A stretch of DNA of 64,000 bases from Pseudomonadota bacterium (GTDB lineage: Bacteria > Desulfobacterota > Desulfovibrionia > Desulfovibrionales > Desulfovibrionaceae): positions 27,755 through 91,754 of the forward strand of contig JAHIUW010000041.1 of assembly GCA_018816865.1 (NCBI GenBank). The letters are read 5' to 3'. The stretch's first letter is position 1. The number at the start of each line of letters is the position of its first letter. The translations under genes and the position numbers were made by a program. The notes under the pieces were generated by a model. That model did no database searches, was not told the origin of the DNA, and worked only from the letters and a program-made list of their open reading frames with translations. Positions 54,975-62,642 of this stretch are shown piece by piece.

Positions 54975-56484
54975 TCTCCTGTTCCCCGCAATCCTGGCCT
55001 GCGCTGGTGCCTGGTTCGGCTTCGCCAATCCCTGGGCCCATGTGCCGCCCATGGCCTTGCTCCTGCCCATAGGACTCTTGCTGGCCGCCCAAAAAGCCCC
55101 CTCGCCCAAGTCAGCCTTCAAAAGGGGCTGGCTCATCGGCGCGGCGGCCTTTGCCGGAAGCCTGTACTGGATCGCCTTGCCGGTCCATGATTTCGGGCAG
55201 TTGCCCTGGGTCCTGGCCGTGCCCTGCCCCATCCTCATCGGACTGGTTCTGGGCCTGTACCACGGGCTGTTCTGCCTGGGCATCCGACTGGTCAAGGGGC
55301 GGCTCACGTGGCCCATGCTGGCCCTCTGGGCCGGTTCCTCCTGGTGGCTGCTGGAACTGCTGCGGGGGGTGCTGCTCACCGGGTTCCCCTGGTTGACCCT
55401 GGCCTCGGCCTTTTCGCCCTGGCCCTTTGCCATTCAGGCAGCCGCCATTGTGGGTTCCTATGGCCTGTCGGGGATGCTGACGACAGCCGCTATCCTGCTG
55501 CCTCTGGGCACGGGGCTGCTGTCCCGGCAACGACTGGCCGGGACGCTGATCCTGGCGCTGCTGGCCGCAACAGGCTTCTGGACCCTGTCCACACCGCTGC
55601 CCGAGACGGACACAGCCTCGGTCTTGCTCATCCAGGGCAATATCGACCAGAGCCTCAAATGGGACGAGACTTACCGCAACGCAACCCTGGCAAGATACGA
55701 AACCCTGACCCGTGGTGAAGCCCTGCGCACGAAGCCGGATCTGATCATCTGGCCCGAAACGGCATTGCCGTTCTATCTGCAAAATCTCGATTCGCTGTCC
55801 CTCTCCGTACGCAATCTGGCCAAGGAACTGGGGACCCCCATCCTGACCGGCTCACCGGCCTTCGCCTTCCTGCCTGGCCAGCAAAAGCCCGTGCTGTACA
55901 ACCGGGCCTATCTGGTGGAGGCCTCGGGTCAACTCGGCGCCCACTATGACAAGGAACACCTCGTGCCCTTCGGGGAGTACATCCCCTTTGGCCAGTACCT
56001 GCCGTTCGTCACCAAACTGGTCCAGGGCGTGGGGGATTTCGTGCCCGGCGACAACGCCGGCCCTCTGCCGTCGGGCGCGCTGCGTTCAGGGGTCCTGCTC
56101 TGCTACGAAACCATCTTTCCCGCACTGGCCCAGAACCGCGTCGCCTCCGGGTCCAACCTGCTGGTGAACATCTCCAACGACGCCTGGTTCGGCCGTTCCT
56201 CGGCCCCGATCCAGCACCTGCACCTCTCGGTCCTGCGCGCCGTCGAGCAACGCCGCAGCATCGCCCGCTGCACCAACACCGGAATCAGCGCCTTCATCGA
56301 CCCCCAGGGGCATATCCGCTCGGCCACCCAACTCTTTCGCGCCGCAGCCGTGACCAGGACCGATGTACCGGTTCTCAGCACCCTGACCTTCTTTCACCGG
56401 CACTACGACCTCATGGCCTGGCTGCCCGCCATCCTCCTGGTCCTGTGTGCCCTGCCTGCCCTGCTGATGCGCCCCCGCGACTGA
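54967..56484 (+). CDS. lnt: Apolipoprotein N-acyltransferase
   Basis: The inner-membrane enzyme that N-acylates the lipobox cysteine in the last step of lipoprotein maturation. The 505-aa protein has about six N-terminal transmembrane helices and a carbon-nitrogen hydrolase (nitrilase) domain from about residue 220. The catalytic triad is seen as Glu in 'IIWPETALPFYL', Lys in 'KEHLVPFGEYIPFG' and Cys in 'GVLLCYETIFP'. A final transmembrane helix closes the protein. It overlaps corC by 8 nt. Confidence 0.96.
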   Translation: MIDLLFPAILACAGAWFGFANPWAHVPPMALLLPIGLLLAAQKAPSPKSAFKRGWLIGAAAFAGSLYWIALPVHDFGQLPWVLAVPCPILIGLVLGLYHGLFCLGIRLVKGRLTWPMLALWAGSSWWLLELLRGVLLTGFPWLTLASAFSPWPFAIQAAAIVGSYGLSGMLTTAAILLPLGTGLLSRQRLAGTLILALLAATGFWTLSTPLPETDTASVLLIQGNIDQSLKWDETYRNATLARYETLTRGEALRTKPDLIIWPETALPFYLQNLDSLSLSVRNLAKELGTPILTGSPAFAFLPGQQKPVLYNRAYLVEASGQLGAHYDKEHLVPFGEYIPFGQYLPFVTKLVQGVGDFVPGDNAGPLPSGALRSGVLLCYETIFPALAQNRVASGSNLLVNISNDAWFGRSSAPIQHLHLSVLRAVEQRRSIARCTNTGISAFIDPQGHIRSATQLFRAAAVTRTDVPVLSTLTFFHRHYDLMAWLPAILLVLCALPALLMRPRD

Positions 56485-56516
56485 AAAGGCCAGAGGCACA
56501 GCGCGCGTTGTTGAGC

Positions 56517-56545
56517 TTGCTTCGCAACCGTCTTCGGGATATACT
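56517..56545 (+). promoter_or_regulatory. Probable sigma-70 promoter of prfB
   Basis: TTGCTT (56517-56522) and TATACT (56540-56545) with a 17-nt spacer, 47 nt upstream of the prfB ATG and in an otherwise AT-rich intergenic stretch. Confidence 0.6.
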
Positions 56546-56592
56546 TATCTATTCTGGCGAGAAGAAATTAACCCTACGGAATATTTTACTAT

Positions 56593-57709
56593 ATGCTTCA
56601 GTACACAGATCTCAAGGCCCAAGGTTCCATCCTCTTGGAACAGTACGAATCCCTTTGGGGGCGTCTTTGACCACGAACAGAGCAACGCGCGACTGAACGA
56701 AATCGAAGCCATCCTGTCCAAGCCCGGAGCCTGGGACGACCCCGATGCCTTGAAGCCCCTGCTTCAGGAAAAACGTCGCTTGAGCGACATGATCGAGCTG
56801 TGGGCCCACCTGCGACAGGCCAAGGAAGACCTGGGCGAGTGGCTGTCGATGGCCCGCGAGGACCAGGGCCAGGACATCCTGGATGCCCTGGGCGAGCAGG
56901 TGGATGCCCTGACCGAGCACCTCAGGGAAACCGAACTCAGGACCCTGCTCTCGGGGCCGCAGGACGTTTCGGCCGCACTGCTGGAAATCCATTCCGGAGC
57001 GGGCGGCACCGAGGCCCAGGACTGGGCGGAAATGCTGCTGCGCATGTACCAACGCTGGAGCGAAAACCGCGAATTTTCGGTCAAGACCCTGGATTTCCTG
57101 CCTGGGGAAGAGGCCGGCGTGAAGAGCGTCACCCTGCTGGTGGAAGGCCCTTACGCTTACGGACTGCTCAAGGTTGAACGCGGCATCCACCGCCTGATCC
57201 GCATCTCGCCGTTTGACTCCTCAGGCCGCCGACACACCTCGTTTGCATCGGTTGATGTCTACCCCGACGCGGGCAAGGACATCGAGATCGAGATCAAGGA
57301 CGACGACCTGCGCATCGACGTCTTCAGGGCCAGCGGTCCGGGCGGGCAGAAGGTCAACAAGACCAGTTCGGCGGTGCGCATTACCCACGAACCTTCGGGA
57401 ATAGTGGTCTCCTGCCAGAACGAAAAGTCCCAGTTCCGCAACAAGGACACGGCCATGAAGATCCTGAAGGCCCGTCTGTACGAACGGGAGCAGCAGAAAC
57501 AGAATGCCGAAAAGCAGGCCCAGTATGACTCCAAGGATGCCATCGGATTTGGCAGCCAGATCAGGACCTACACCCTGCAGCCCTACAGGCTGGTGAAGGA
57601 CCACCGCTCCAAAGCCGAAGAATCCAACGTTGACGCCGTCCTGGACGGTGCCCTCGACAACCTTATCCGGAACCAGTTGCTGCATGAGCATTCTCAAAAA
57701 AACCGCTGA
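56593..57709 (+). CDS. prfB: Peptide chain release factor 2, with programmed +1 frameshift
   Basis: Terminates translation at UGA and UAA. Frame 1 starts at ATG 56593 and gives 25 codons up to an in-frame TGA (56668-56670). After a +1 shift the frame continues from GAC at 56669 to the stop at 57709, giving about 371 aa, the usual RF2 length. The second frame carries the tripeptide anticodon 'SPF' in 'LIRISPFDSSGRR' and the catalytic 'GGQ' in 'ASGPGGQKVNKTSS'. A naive start at 56750 would lose the whole N-terminal helix region. The GGDEF gene start overlaps the end by 26 nt. Confidence 0.95.
56656..56671 (+). promoter_or_regulatory. RF2 autoregulatory +1 frameshift site
   Basis: A Shine-Dalgarno-like TGGGGGC (56656-56662) is followed, after the usual short spacing, by CTT TGA C (56665-56671). 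This is the canonical CUU-UGA-C slippery site, where low RF2 favours slippage into the +1 frame. Confidence 0.95.
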
Positions 57710-58559
57710 TCATCTGATCTCCGCCAGGGAGAAAGAGATTCTGAGCGAGCTGGACTCCCTGCGCGCCCTGCTCCAGGCCCACGGGGCCAACCCCGCATGC
57801 ATCGATAGCGACCAGGACGTTCTTGGCATCCTTCGTCTCTGTCCGGGGCTATCCATGGACCAATGGCCCGCCCTCTCCGAGCAGTATGGCCTGCGGGACT
57901 GGCTGGCCCTGCCCGTGAATGGCGAGCAATACCCCTTCCTGTCACAGATCCAGAAAAGCCTCCAGGATCTGGCCTACCAGACCGAGCACGATCCGCTGAC
58001 CAGCCTCGCCAACCGCCGGGCCTTTGACCGGCTGCTGGATCAGGAGATCGAGCGAGTCCGGCGCATGGGGGACTCCCTGTCCGTCGCCGTGCTGGACCTG
58101 GACAACTTCAAGGCCGTCAACGACACCCACGGGCATCCCTGCGGGGATGAGGTCCTGGTAGGACTGTCCAAGATTCTGCTGACCAAGATCAGGCGCTACG
58201 ACGTGGCAGCCCGTCTTGGGGGAGAGGAGTTCGCACTTCTCCTGCCAGGTGCGGGCCTGCTCAAGTCCAAGGCCATGCTGGAGCGCATGCTGGAGGCCAT
58301 CCGTGAGTTGAATTTTTATTGCTCGGCAGACGGTTCGCCCTTCAACGTGACCTGCTCGGTAGGATTGGTCTGCTACAAGGGCTTCTCCGATGCCCCCGCG
58401 CCCGATCTCGTGGCCCTGGCGGACAAGGCCATGTATCAAGCCAAGGCCCAGGGCAAGGACCGGGTGATCACCGTGCCCCTGGCAGACATTCAGAGGCCTT
58501 CCAATACCTCCCTTGTCGAATCCAAAGAAAAGAAATTTCTGTTCACCGGCAACGGTTAA
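57684..58559 (+). CDS. GGDEF diguanylate cyclase
   Basis: A 291-aa protein that makes c-di-GMP from two GTP. Residues 1-115 form an uncharacterised helical N-terminal part with no clear sensor. The GGDEF domain spans about residues 120-285, with 'DPLTSLANRRAFDRLL', 'VAVLDLDNFKAVNDTHGH' and the active-site 'LGGEEFALLLP'. The inhibitory RxxD site is not clearly present upstream of the GGEEF motif. The ATG at 57684 lies inside the end of prfB. It is followed by a MinD-like ATPase gene after 15 nt. Confidence 0.92.
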   Translation: MSILKKTADHLISAREKEILSELDSLRALLQAHGANPACIDSDQDVLGILRLCPGLSMDQWPALSEQYGLRDWLALPVNGEQYPFLSQIQKSLQDLAYQTEHDPLTSLANRRAFDRLLDQEIERVRRMGDSLSVAVLDLDNFKAVNDTHGHPCGDEVLVGLSKILLTKIRRYDVAARLGGEEFALLLPGAGLLKSKAMLERMLEAIRELNFYCSADGSPFNVTCSVGLVCYKGFSDAPAPDLVALADKAMYQAKAQGKDRVITVPLADIQRPSNTSLVESKEKKFLFTGNG

Positions 58560-58574
58560 CCGGGGATCATTTCC

Positions 58575-59402
58575 ATGGCGAATAATACGAATAAAGTTGT
58601 CAGTTTCTCCATCGTCAGTGGCAAAGGCGGCGTGGGTAAGACCAACCTCGCCCTGAACCTGGGCTACGCCCTGCATCGGGGCGGGCACAAGGTCATGCTC
58701 ATGGATTGCGACCTCGGCCTTGCCAACCTGGACGTTCTGCTGGGGCTGACCCCGGACAAGACCCTGCAGGACCTGCTGACCCAGGATGTGGACCCCGCAG
58801 ACGTGCTCGTGCCCATTGAAAAGGGCGGGTTCGACTTTTTGCCATCAGCCTCGGGCGTGCCGGAACTCATCGACCTGGATGAAGACCTCCAGGGGCTGTT
58901 GTTCGACAAGCTGAACGCCATCATCGGTGGTTATGATTTCCTGTTGCTCGACCTGGGCGCAGGCATCAGCCGCACCGTGCTGCGTTTCTCGGCCATGACC
59001 CAGGAGCGACTCGTGATCATCACCCCGGAACCCACGTCCCTGACCGACGGCTACGCCATGATCAAGGTCATGAATTCCCAGCACGGGGTGAAGGACTTCC
59101 ATGTGGTGGTCAACATGGCCACCGACCACGCCGAGGGCAAGCGCAGCTTTACGCGCCTGCATGCCGCCTGCGAGCGATTCCTTGGGCTGGACATCAAGTT
59201 CGCCGGGGCCGTGCGCCAGGACCCCACCCTGGTCAAGGCCGTCATCAAGCAGGTCCCGCTGCTGAAGATGGCCCCCTCGTGCGACGCGGGCCGGGACATC
59301 CTGCAATTGGCTGTGCGCCTGAAACGCATGCGTGATGCCCGCCTGCCTGAATTGGCCAAGCGGGAAGGCCTGACACAGCCTCTAGAAAATATTCAAGAAT
59401 AG
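58575..59402 (+). CDS. MinD/ParA-family ATPase (FlhG/FleN-like)
   Basis: A 275-aa P-loop ATPase. The deviant Walker A motif is 'SGKGGVGKTNLALNLGYAL', switch I lies in 'MDCDLGLANLDVLLGL', switch II in 'LLLDLGAGIS' and 'TPEPTSLTDGYAMIKV' is diagnostic of the FlhG/FleN branch. Those proteins control flagellar number and placement. The usual 'DxxAG' in switch II reads 'DLGAG'. It lacks a clear C-terminal amphipathic MinD membrane helix. Function here is inferred. Confidence 0.88.
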   Translation: MANNTNKVVSFSIVSGKGGVGKTNLALNLGYALHRGGHKVMLMDCDLGLANLDVLLGLTPDKTLQDLLTQDVDPADVLVPIEKGGFDFLPSASGVPELIDLDEDLQGLLFDKLNAIIGGYDFLLLDLGAGISRTVLRFSAMTQERLVIITPEPTSLTDGYAMIKVMNSQHGVKDFHVVVNMATDHAEGKRSFTRLHAACERFLGLDIKFAGAVRQDPTLVKAVIKQVPLLKMAPSCDAGRDILQLAVRLKRMRDARLPELAKREGLTQPLENIQE

Positions 59403-59405
59403 CAC

Positions 59406-59434
59406 TTGACGAAAACCCTCATAATTCGCATAGT
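59406..59434 (+). promoter_or_regulatory. Probable sigma-70 promoter of hup
   Basis: TTGACG (59406-59411) and CATAGT (59429-59434) with a 17-nt spacer, 69 nt upstream of the hup ATG. Confidence 0.55.
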
Positions 59435-59503
59435 TGTCACAATGCATAGTATTGTAGTTCAAACGGCCGTTGGGGGGCCATTTTGAAAACAGGGAGGGCA
59501 AAC

Positions 59504-59779
59504 ATGAACAAAAGCGAACTCATAAAGACTCTGGCAGAAAAGAACGACATCCATGTGGACGAAGCAGCCATGGTGGTCAACACCTTTTTCGACGCCATCA
59601 AGGACTCGCTGGCCAAGGACGAGCGCGTTGAAATCCGCGGATTCGGCAGCTTCAAGGTCAAAGATTACGGCGGATACACCGGACGCAACCCAAAGACCGG
59701 AGATGTGGTCAAGGTCAGCCCCAAGAAGCTGCCCTTCTTCCGCCCCGGCAAAGAATTGAAGGAATACGTTAATAAATAG
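59504..59779 (+). CDS. hup: HU/IHF-family DNA-binding protein
   Basis: A 91-aa nucleoid protein that bends DNA as a dimer. It has the family core 'RVEIRGFGSFKVKDYGG', the DNA-binding arm 'GRNPKTGDVVKV' and the C-terminal 'LPFFRPGKELKEYVN'. A strong AGGGAGGG site precedes the ATG at 59504; an upstream in-frame start at 59483 is rejected. It is followed by the selenoprotein gene only 3 nt after its stop. Confidence 0.94.
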   Translation: MNKSELIKTLAEKNDIHVDEAAMVVNTFFDAIKDSLAKDERVEIRGFGSFKVKDYGGYTGRNPKTGDVVKVSPKKLPFFRPGKELKEYVNK

Positions 59780-59782
59780 CTG

Positions 59783-60673
59783 ATGAACCGACAGCTCCTG
59801 CTCCTCCTCCTGCTTGTTTTCTCGGCCTGGCCATCAACGGCTGTCGCAGAAGATGTCCTGACGCTTGTCTACTCGGCAAACAGCGTCGGGGAGTATTCTC
59901 CCTGCCCCACCTGAGGGGGCAAGACTCTGGGCGGCCTGGCTAGGCGCGCCACCCTTTTTCAGACTCTGAAGAACTCGAACCCCGGCGAGGAACGAACCCT
60001 GTTCATCGCCGGGGCCTTCGAATTCCTGCCGCTCACCCGGCAGGGGCTGGAGTCCAAGGAACTGGCTCATGCCCTGCACGATGCCTACAGCCAACTCGGA
60101 TACGATGTGGGCTACCTGGTCCCCGGCGAAGAAGACTGGCTGACGGATTCCGGAGTTCCAGTTCCCGACAACTTTGTCACCGCCTCGGACAGAACCACTG
60201 AACTGATCATTGAGCGCGGCGACTGCCGGGTGGGCCTGATCTTCTTCCCCAAGCTGATCAAGGGTGCCCTGGAGCCCTCGCCCATGATGATGAAGGCCGT
60301 GGTGCGCAAGGCCGAGAGCCTGTCACAACGGGCAGACATGGTCATTGGCCTCTCCCCCTGGGGCGGCGACGCCGAGCGCGTGCTCCTGGACAAATACGCC
60401 CCACCGCTTCATCTGCTGTTTGGGGCTGGCCCCGGACCGGGGCTGGCAGGCAAATTCACCAGAGCAGGAAAGACCCTCTGGGTACGCTCCTACAAGCGCG
60501 GCAAGGCCGTGCACGTCATCGGCATCCGCCGCCTGCCCACAGCCGACAGCAACTGGAAATGGGTCAATAACGACAACATCTCCATGAAGCTCGAAGTGTT
60601 GAACCAGGACATTGCCGAGAACGCCGATCTGACTGCCCTGCTTGGGAAATTCACACTACCCTCGCCAAAATAG
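59783..60673 (+). CDS. Predicted exported selenoprotein with CPTU motif, 5'-nucleotidase-like fold
   Basis: A 296-aa reading frame interrupted only by a UGA at 59912-59914 (codon 44), read here as selenocysteine. The N-terminus is a signal peptide ('LLLLLLLVFSAWPSTAVA'). The UGA follows Cys-Pro-Thr, giving a C-x-x-Sec redox-type motif. Next comes 'GGKTLGGLARRATLFQTL', which closely resembles the block after the first metal motif of UshA-type 5'-nucleotidases. The metal ligands themselves are replaced ('SANSVGEYS' where TNDxHG is usual; 'AGAFEF' where AGD is usual). A SECIS-like hairpin follows the UGA. A GTG at 60107 would give a 188-aa truncated call with no signal peptide. An ordinary nonsense mutation is the alternative. 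Confidence 0.78.
59912..59950 (+). promoter_or_regulatory. UGA selenocysteine codon and bacterial SECIS-like hairpin
   Basis: After UGA 59912-59914, an 8-bp stem (59930-59937 with 59942-59945 and 59947-59950) with a single bulged G at 59946 closes a GGCT tetraloop (59938-59941). The loop starts 23 nt after the UGA and begins with G residues. Both fit the known bacterial SECIS rule of a small loop with a leading G at about 16-37 nt. Confidence 0.72.
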
Positions 60674-60741
60674 TTGCAATCCATGCGGAAAACGGCCACG
60701 CTTTTGACCGATCCGCAAACTCTCAAACATCCGGTATCGCC

Positions 60742-61584
60742 ATGAGTCAACCAACAGGAATGACCGTGCCCTTCGTCAAAATGCACGGCAGCGGCAATGA
60801 TTTCGTTCTGATCGACAACAGAGAGCTGGCCCTGCCCCGGGCCCAGATGACCCTCTGGGCCCAACACATCTGCCCCAGGGCCTTTGGCGTGGGAGCAGAT
60901 GGCCTGATCTTCCTCCAAGAGGCTCCGGCAGGCGAGCAGGTCGATTACATCTGGCATTTCTACAACGCGGACGGCTCACGAGCCGAAATGTGCGGCAACG
61001 GCTCGCGTTGCGCTGCCCGTCTGGCCACAGAGCTTGGCCTGGCTGATAGAAACCACGTGTTGGGCACGGACGCCGGCCCCATCCACGCCCAGGTCCGTCT
61101 CGACTCCAACTTGGTCAAGGTCCAGCTCACCCCACCCACGGCGCTGAAACTCGACATTTCCCTGACCGTGGACGGCACCCAGTTTACAGTGCACTTCGTG
61201 AACACGGGCGTGCCCCATGCCGTGGTCATCAGCGAGGATGTCTCTGCCGTGGACGTAAAAACACTTGGCCGTGCCTTGCGCAACCATGACTATTTCGCCC
61301 CGGCCGGGACCAACGTCAACTTCATCCAGATCAGAAACAGCTGCAAGCTGCTGCTGCGCACCTATGAGCGCGGCGTGGAGGGCGAGACCTTCGCCTGCGG
61401 CACCGGGGCGGCGGCCTCGGCCCTTGTGGCCCATGAACTCGGACTGGCGGACGAGTCCGTTGAACTCACCACATCCGGCGGGGAGGTTTTGCAAATCTCC
61501 ATGGAAAACGATACGCTATTTCTTGAGGGACCGGCCGTAAAAACGTATTCAGGTGAAATGTTTATCGAATCGCTGGGGCTGTAG
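60742..61584 (+). CDS. dapF: Diaminopimelate epimerase
   Basis: Interconverts LL- and meso-diaminopimelate for lysine and peptidoglycan. The 280-aa protein has the two catalytic cysteines in 'NADGSRAEMCGNGSRCAAR' and 'EGETFACGTGAAASALV', plus 'MHGSGNDFVLID' at the N-terminus and 'NTGVPHAVV'. It is 43 nt upstream of dapA, with which it probably forms an operon. Confidence 0.96.
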   Translation: MSQPTGMTVPFVKMHGSGNDFVLIDNRELALPRAQMTLWAQHICPRAFGVGADGLIFLQEAPAGEQVDYIWHFYNADGSRAEMCGNGSRCAARLATELGLADRNHVLGTDAGPIHAQVRLDSNLVKVQLTPPTALKLDISLTVDGTQFTVHFVNTGVPHAVVISEDVSAVDVKTLGRALRNHDYFAPAGTNVNFIQIRNSCKLLLRTYERGVEGETFACGTGAAASALVAHELGLADESVELTTSGGEVLQISMENDTLFLEGPAVKTYSGEMFIESLGL

Positions 61585-61627
61585 CCTCAGGGATCGAATC
61601 TTTCGATACACGACGATGGAGGGAGCA

Positions 61628-62506
61628 ATGCAATTCAAGGGAGCGTTCACGGCGCTTATCACGCCGTTCAAGAACGGAGCCGTCGATGAGGATGCCTATC
61701 GCAGACACATCGAATGGCAAATCGAACAGGGAATCAACGGGCTGGTGCCCTGCGGCACCACCGGTGAATCCGCCACACTCAGCCACGCCGAACACGGTGA
61801 AGTCATCCGCATCTGCGTGGAACAGGCCAAAGGCCGTGTGCCCGTGCTTGCCGGAGCAGGCTCCAACAACACCCTCGAGGCCATCGAGCTGACCCGCTAC
61901 GCCAAGGAAGCCGGGGCCGATGGCGCGCTGCTGATTACTCCCTATTACAACAAACCGACTCCCGCCGGTCTCGTCGCCCATTTCAAGGCCATCTCCCAAA
62001 GCGTGCCCCTGCCCTTTGTGCTCTACAACGTTCCCAGCCGCACGGCGCTGAACGTCCTGCCCGCCACCCTGAAGGCCATCAAGGACGCCGTGCCGGAGAT
62101 GGTCGGCATCAAGGAGGCCACCGGCAACCTGCAGCAGATATCGGACATGATCGAGGTCATGGGCCCGGATTTCAACATGCTGTCGGGTGATGACTTCACG
62201 GTTCTGCCCCTGCTCTCCTTAGGTGGTTGCGGAGTCATCTCCGTAGTCTCCAACATCGTGCCCGACAAGATGTCAGGCATGGTCAAAGCCAGCAACGACG
62301 GAGACATGAAAACCGCCCGTCGGCTGCATTTCGAGATGCAGCCCCTAATCCGGGCCATGTTCCTGGAGACCAACCCCATCCCGCTCAAGACCAGCCTGAC
62401 CCTGATGGGCAGGATCGGCCCGGAGCTGCGCCTGCCCCTGGTGGACTTGCTGCCCGAGAATCTGGACAAGCTCAAGGGTGTGCTCAAGGGCAACGGCCTG
62501 ATCTAA
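61628..62506 (+). CDS. dapA: 4-hydroxy-tetrahydrodipicolinate synthase
   Basis: Condenses pyruvate with aspartate semialdehyde in the lysine/DAP pathway. The 292-aa TIM barrel shows the Schiff-base lysine in 'MVGIKEATGNLQQ', the Tyr in 'LLITPYYNKPTPAG', and the Thr-Thr in 'VPCGTTGESATLSHAEH'. The ATG at 61628 has a GGAGGGAG site. It is followed by a strong terminator, so dapF-dapA end a transcription unit. Confidence 0.97.
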   Translation: MQFKGAFTALITPFKNGAVDEDAYRRHIEWQIEQGINGLVPCGTTGESATLSHAEHGEVIRICVEQAKGRVPVLAGAGSNNTLEAIELTRYAKEAGADGALLITPYYNKPTPAGLVAHFKAISQSVPLPFVLYNVPSRTALNVLPATLKAIKDAVPEMVGIKEATGNLQQISDMIEVMGPDFNMLSGDDFTVLPLLSLGGCGVISVVSNIVPDKMSGMVKASNDGDMKTARRLHFEMQPLIRAMFLETNPIPLKTSLTLMGRIGPELRLPLVDLLPENLDKLKGVLKGNGLI

Positions 62507-62529
62507 TCTCCCTCTACCAAGACTTCAGT

Positions 62530-62562
62530 GCCCGGCGAATGCAGTTTCGTCGGGCCTTTTTA
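62530..62562 (+). terminator. Rho-independent terminator after dapA
   Basis: A 10-bp stem (62530-62539 with 62546-62555, one G-T wobble) followed by a T-rich run, 24 nt past the dapA stop. Confidence 0.9.
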
Positions 62563-62606
62563 GTTTTGACTCCAACGGACTTATGATATAGGGTTGTGCA
62601 TATATA

Positions 62607-62617
62607 GGGGGGGGGGG
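62607..62617 (+). repeat. Run of 11 G in the leader of the next gene
   Basis: An uninterrupted G11 tract just after a TATATA, 26 nt before the start codon at 62643. Such tracts are slippage-prone and can alter promoter spacing or leader structure. It lies outside the coding region. Confidence 0.85.
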
Positions 62618-62642
62618 CAGCTTCTCTTTCCGGAGGAATGCC

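Noticed and set aside
56750..57709. prfB starting at the internal codon 56750
   Set aside because: This would remove the N-terminal domain. The frameshift signal at 56656-56671 explains the missing start.
60107..60673. A stand-alone 188-aa protein starting at GTG
   Set aside because: The frame is open and homologous in style well upstream of this GTG, apart from the UGA read as selenocysteine. No good ribosome binding site marks the GTG.
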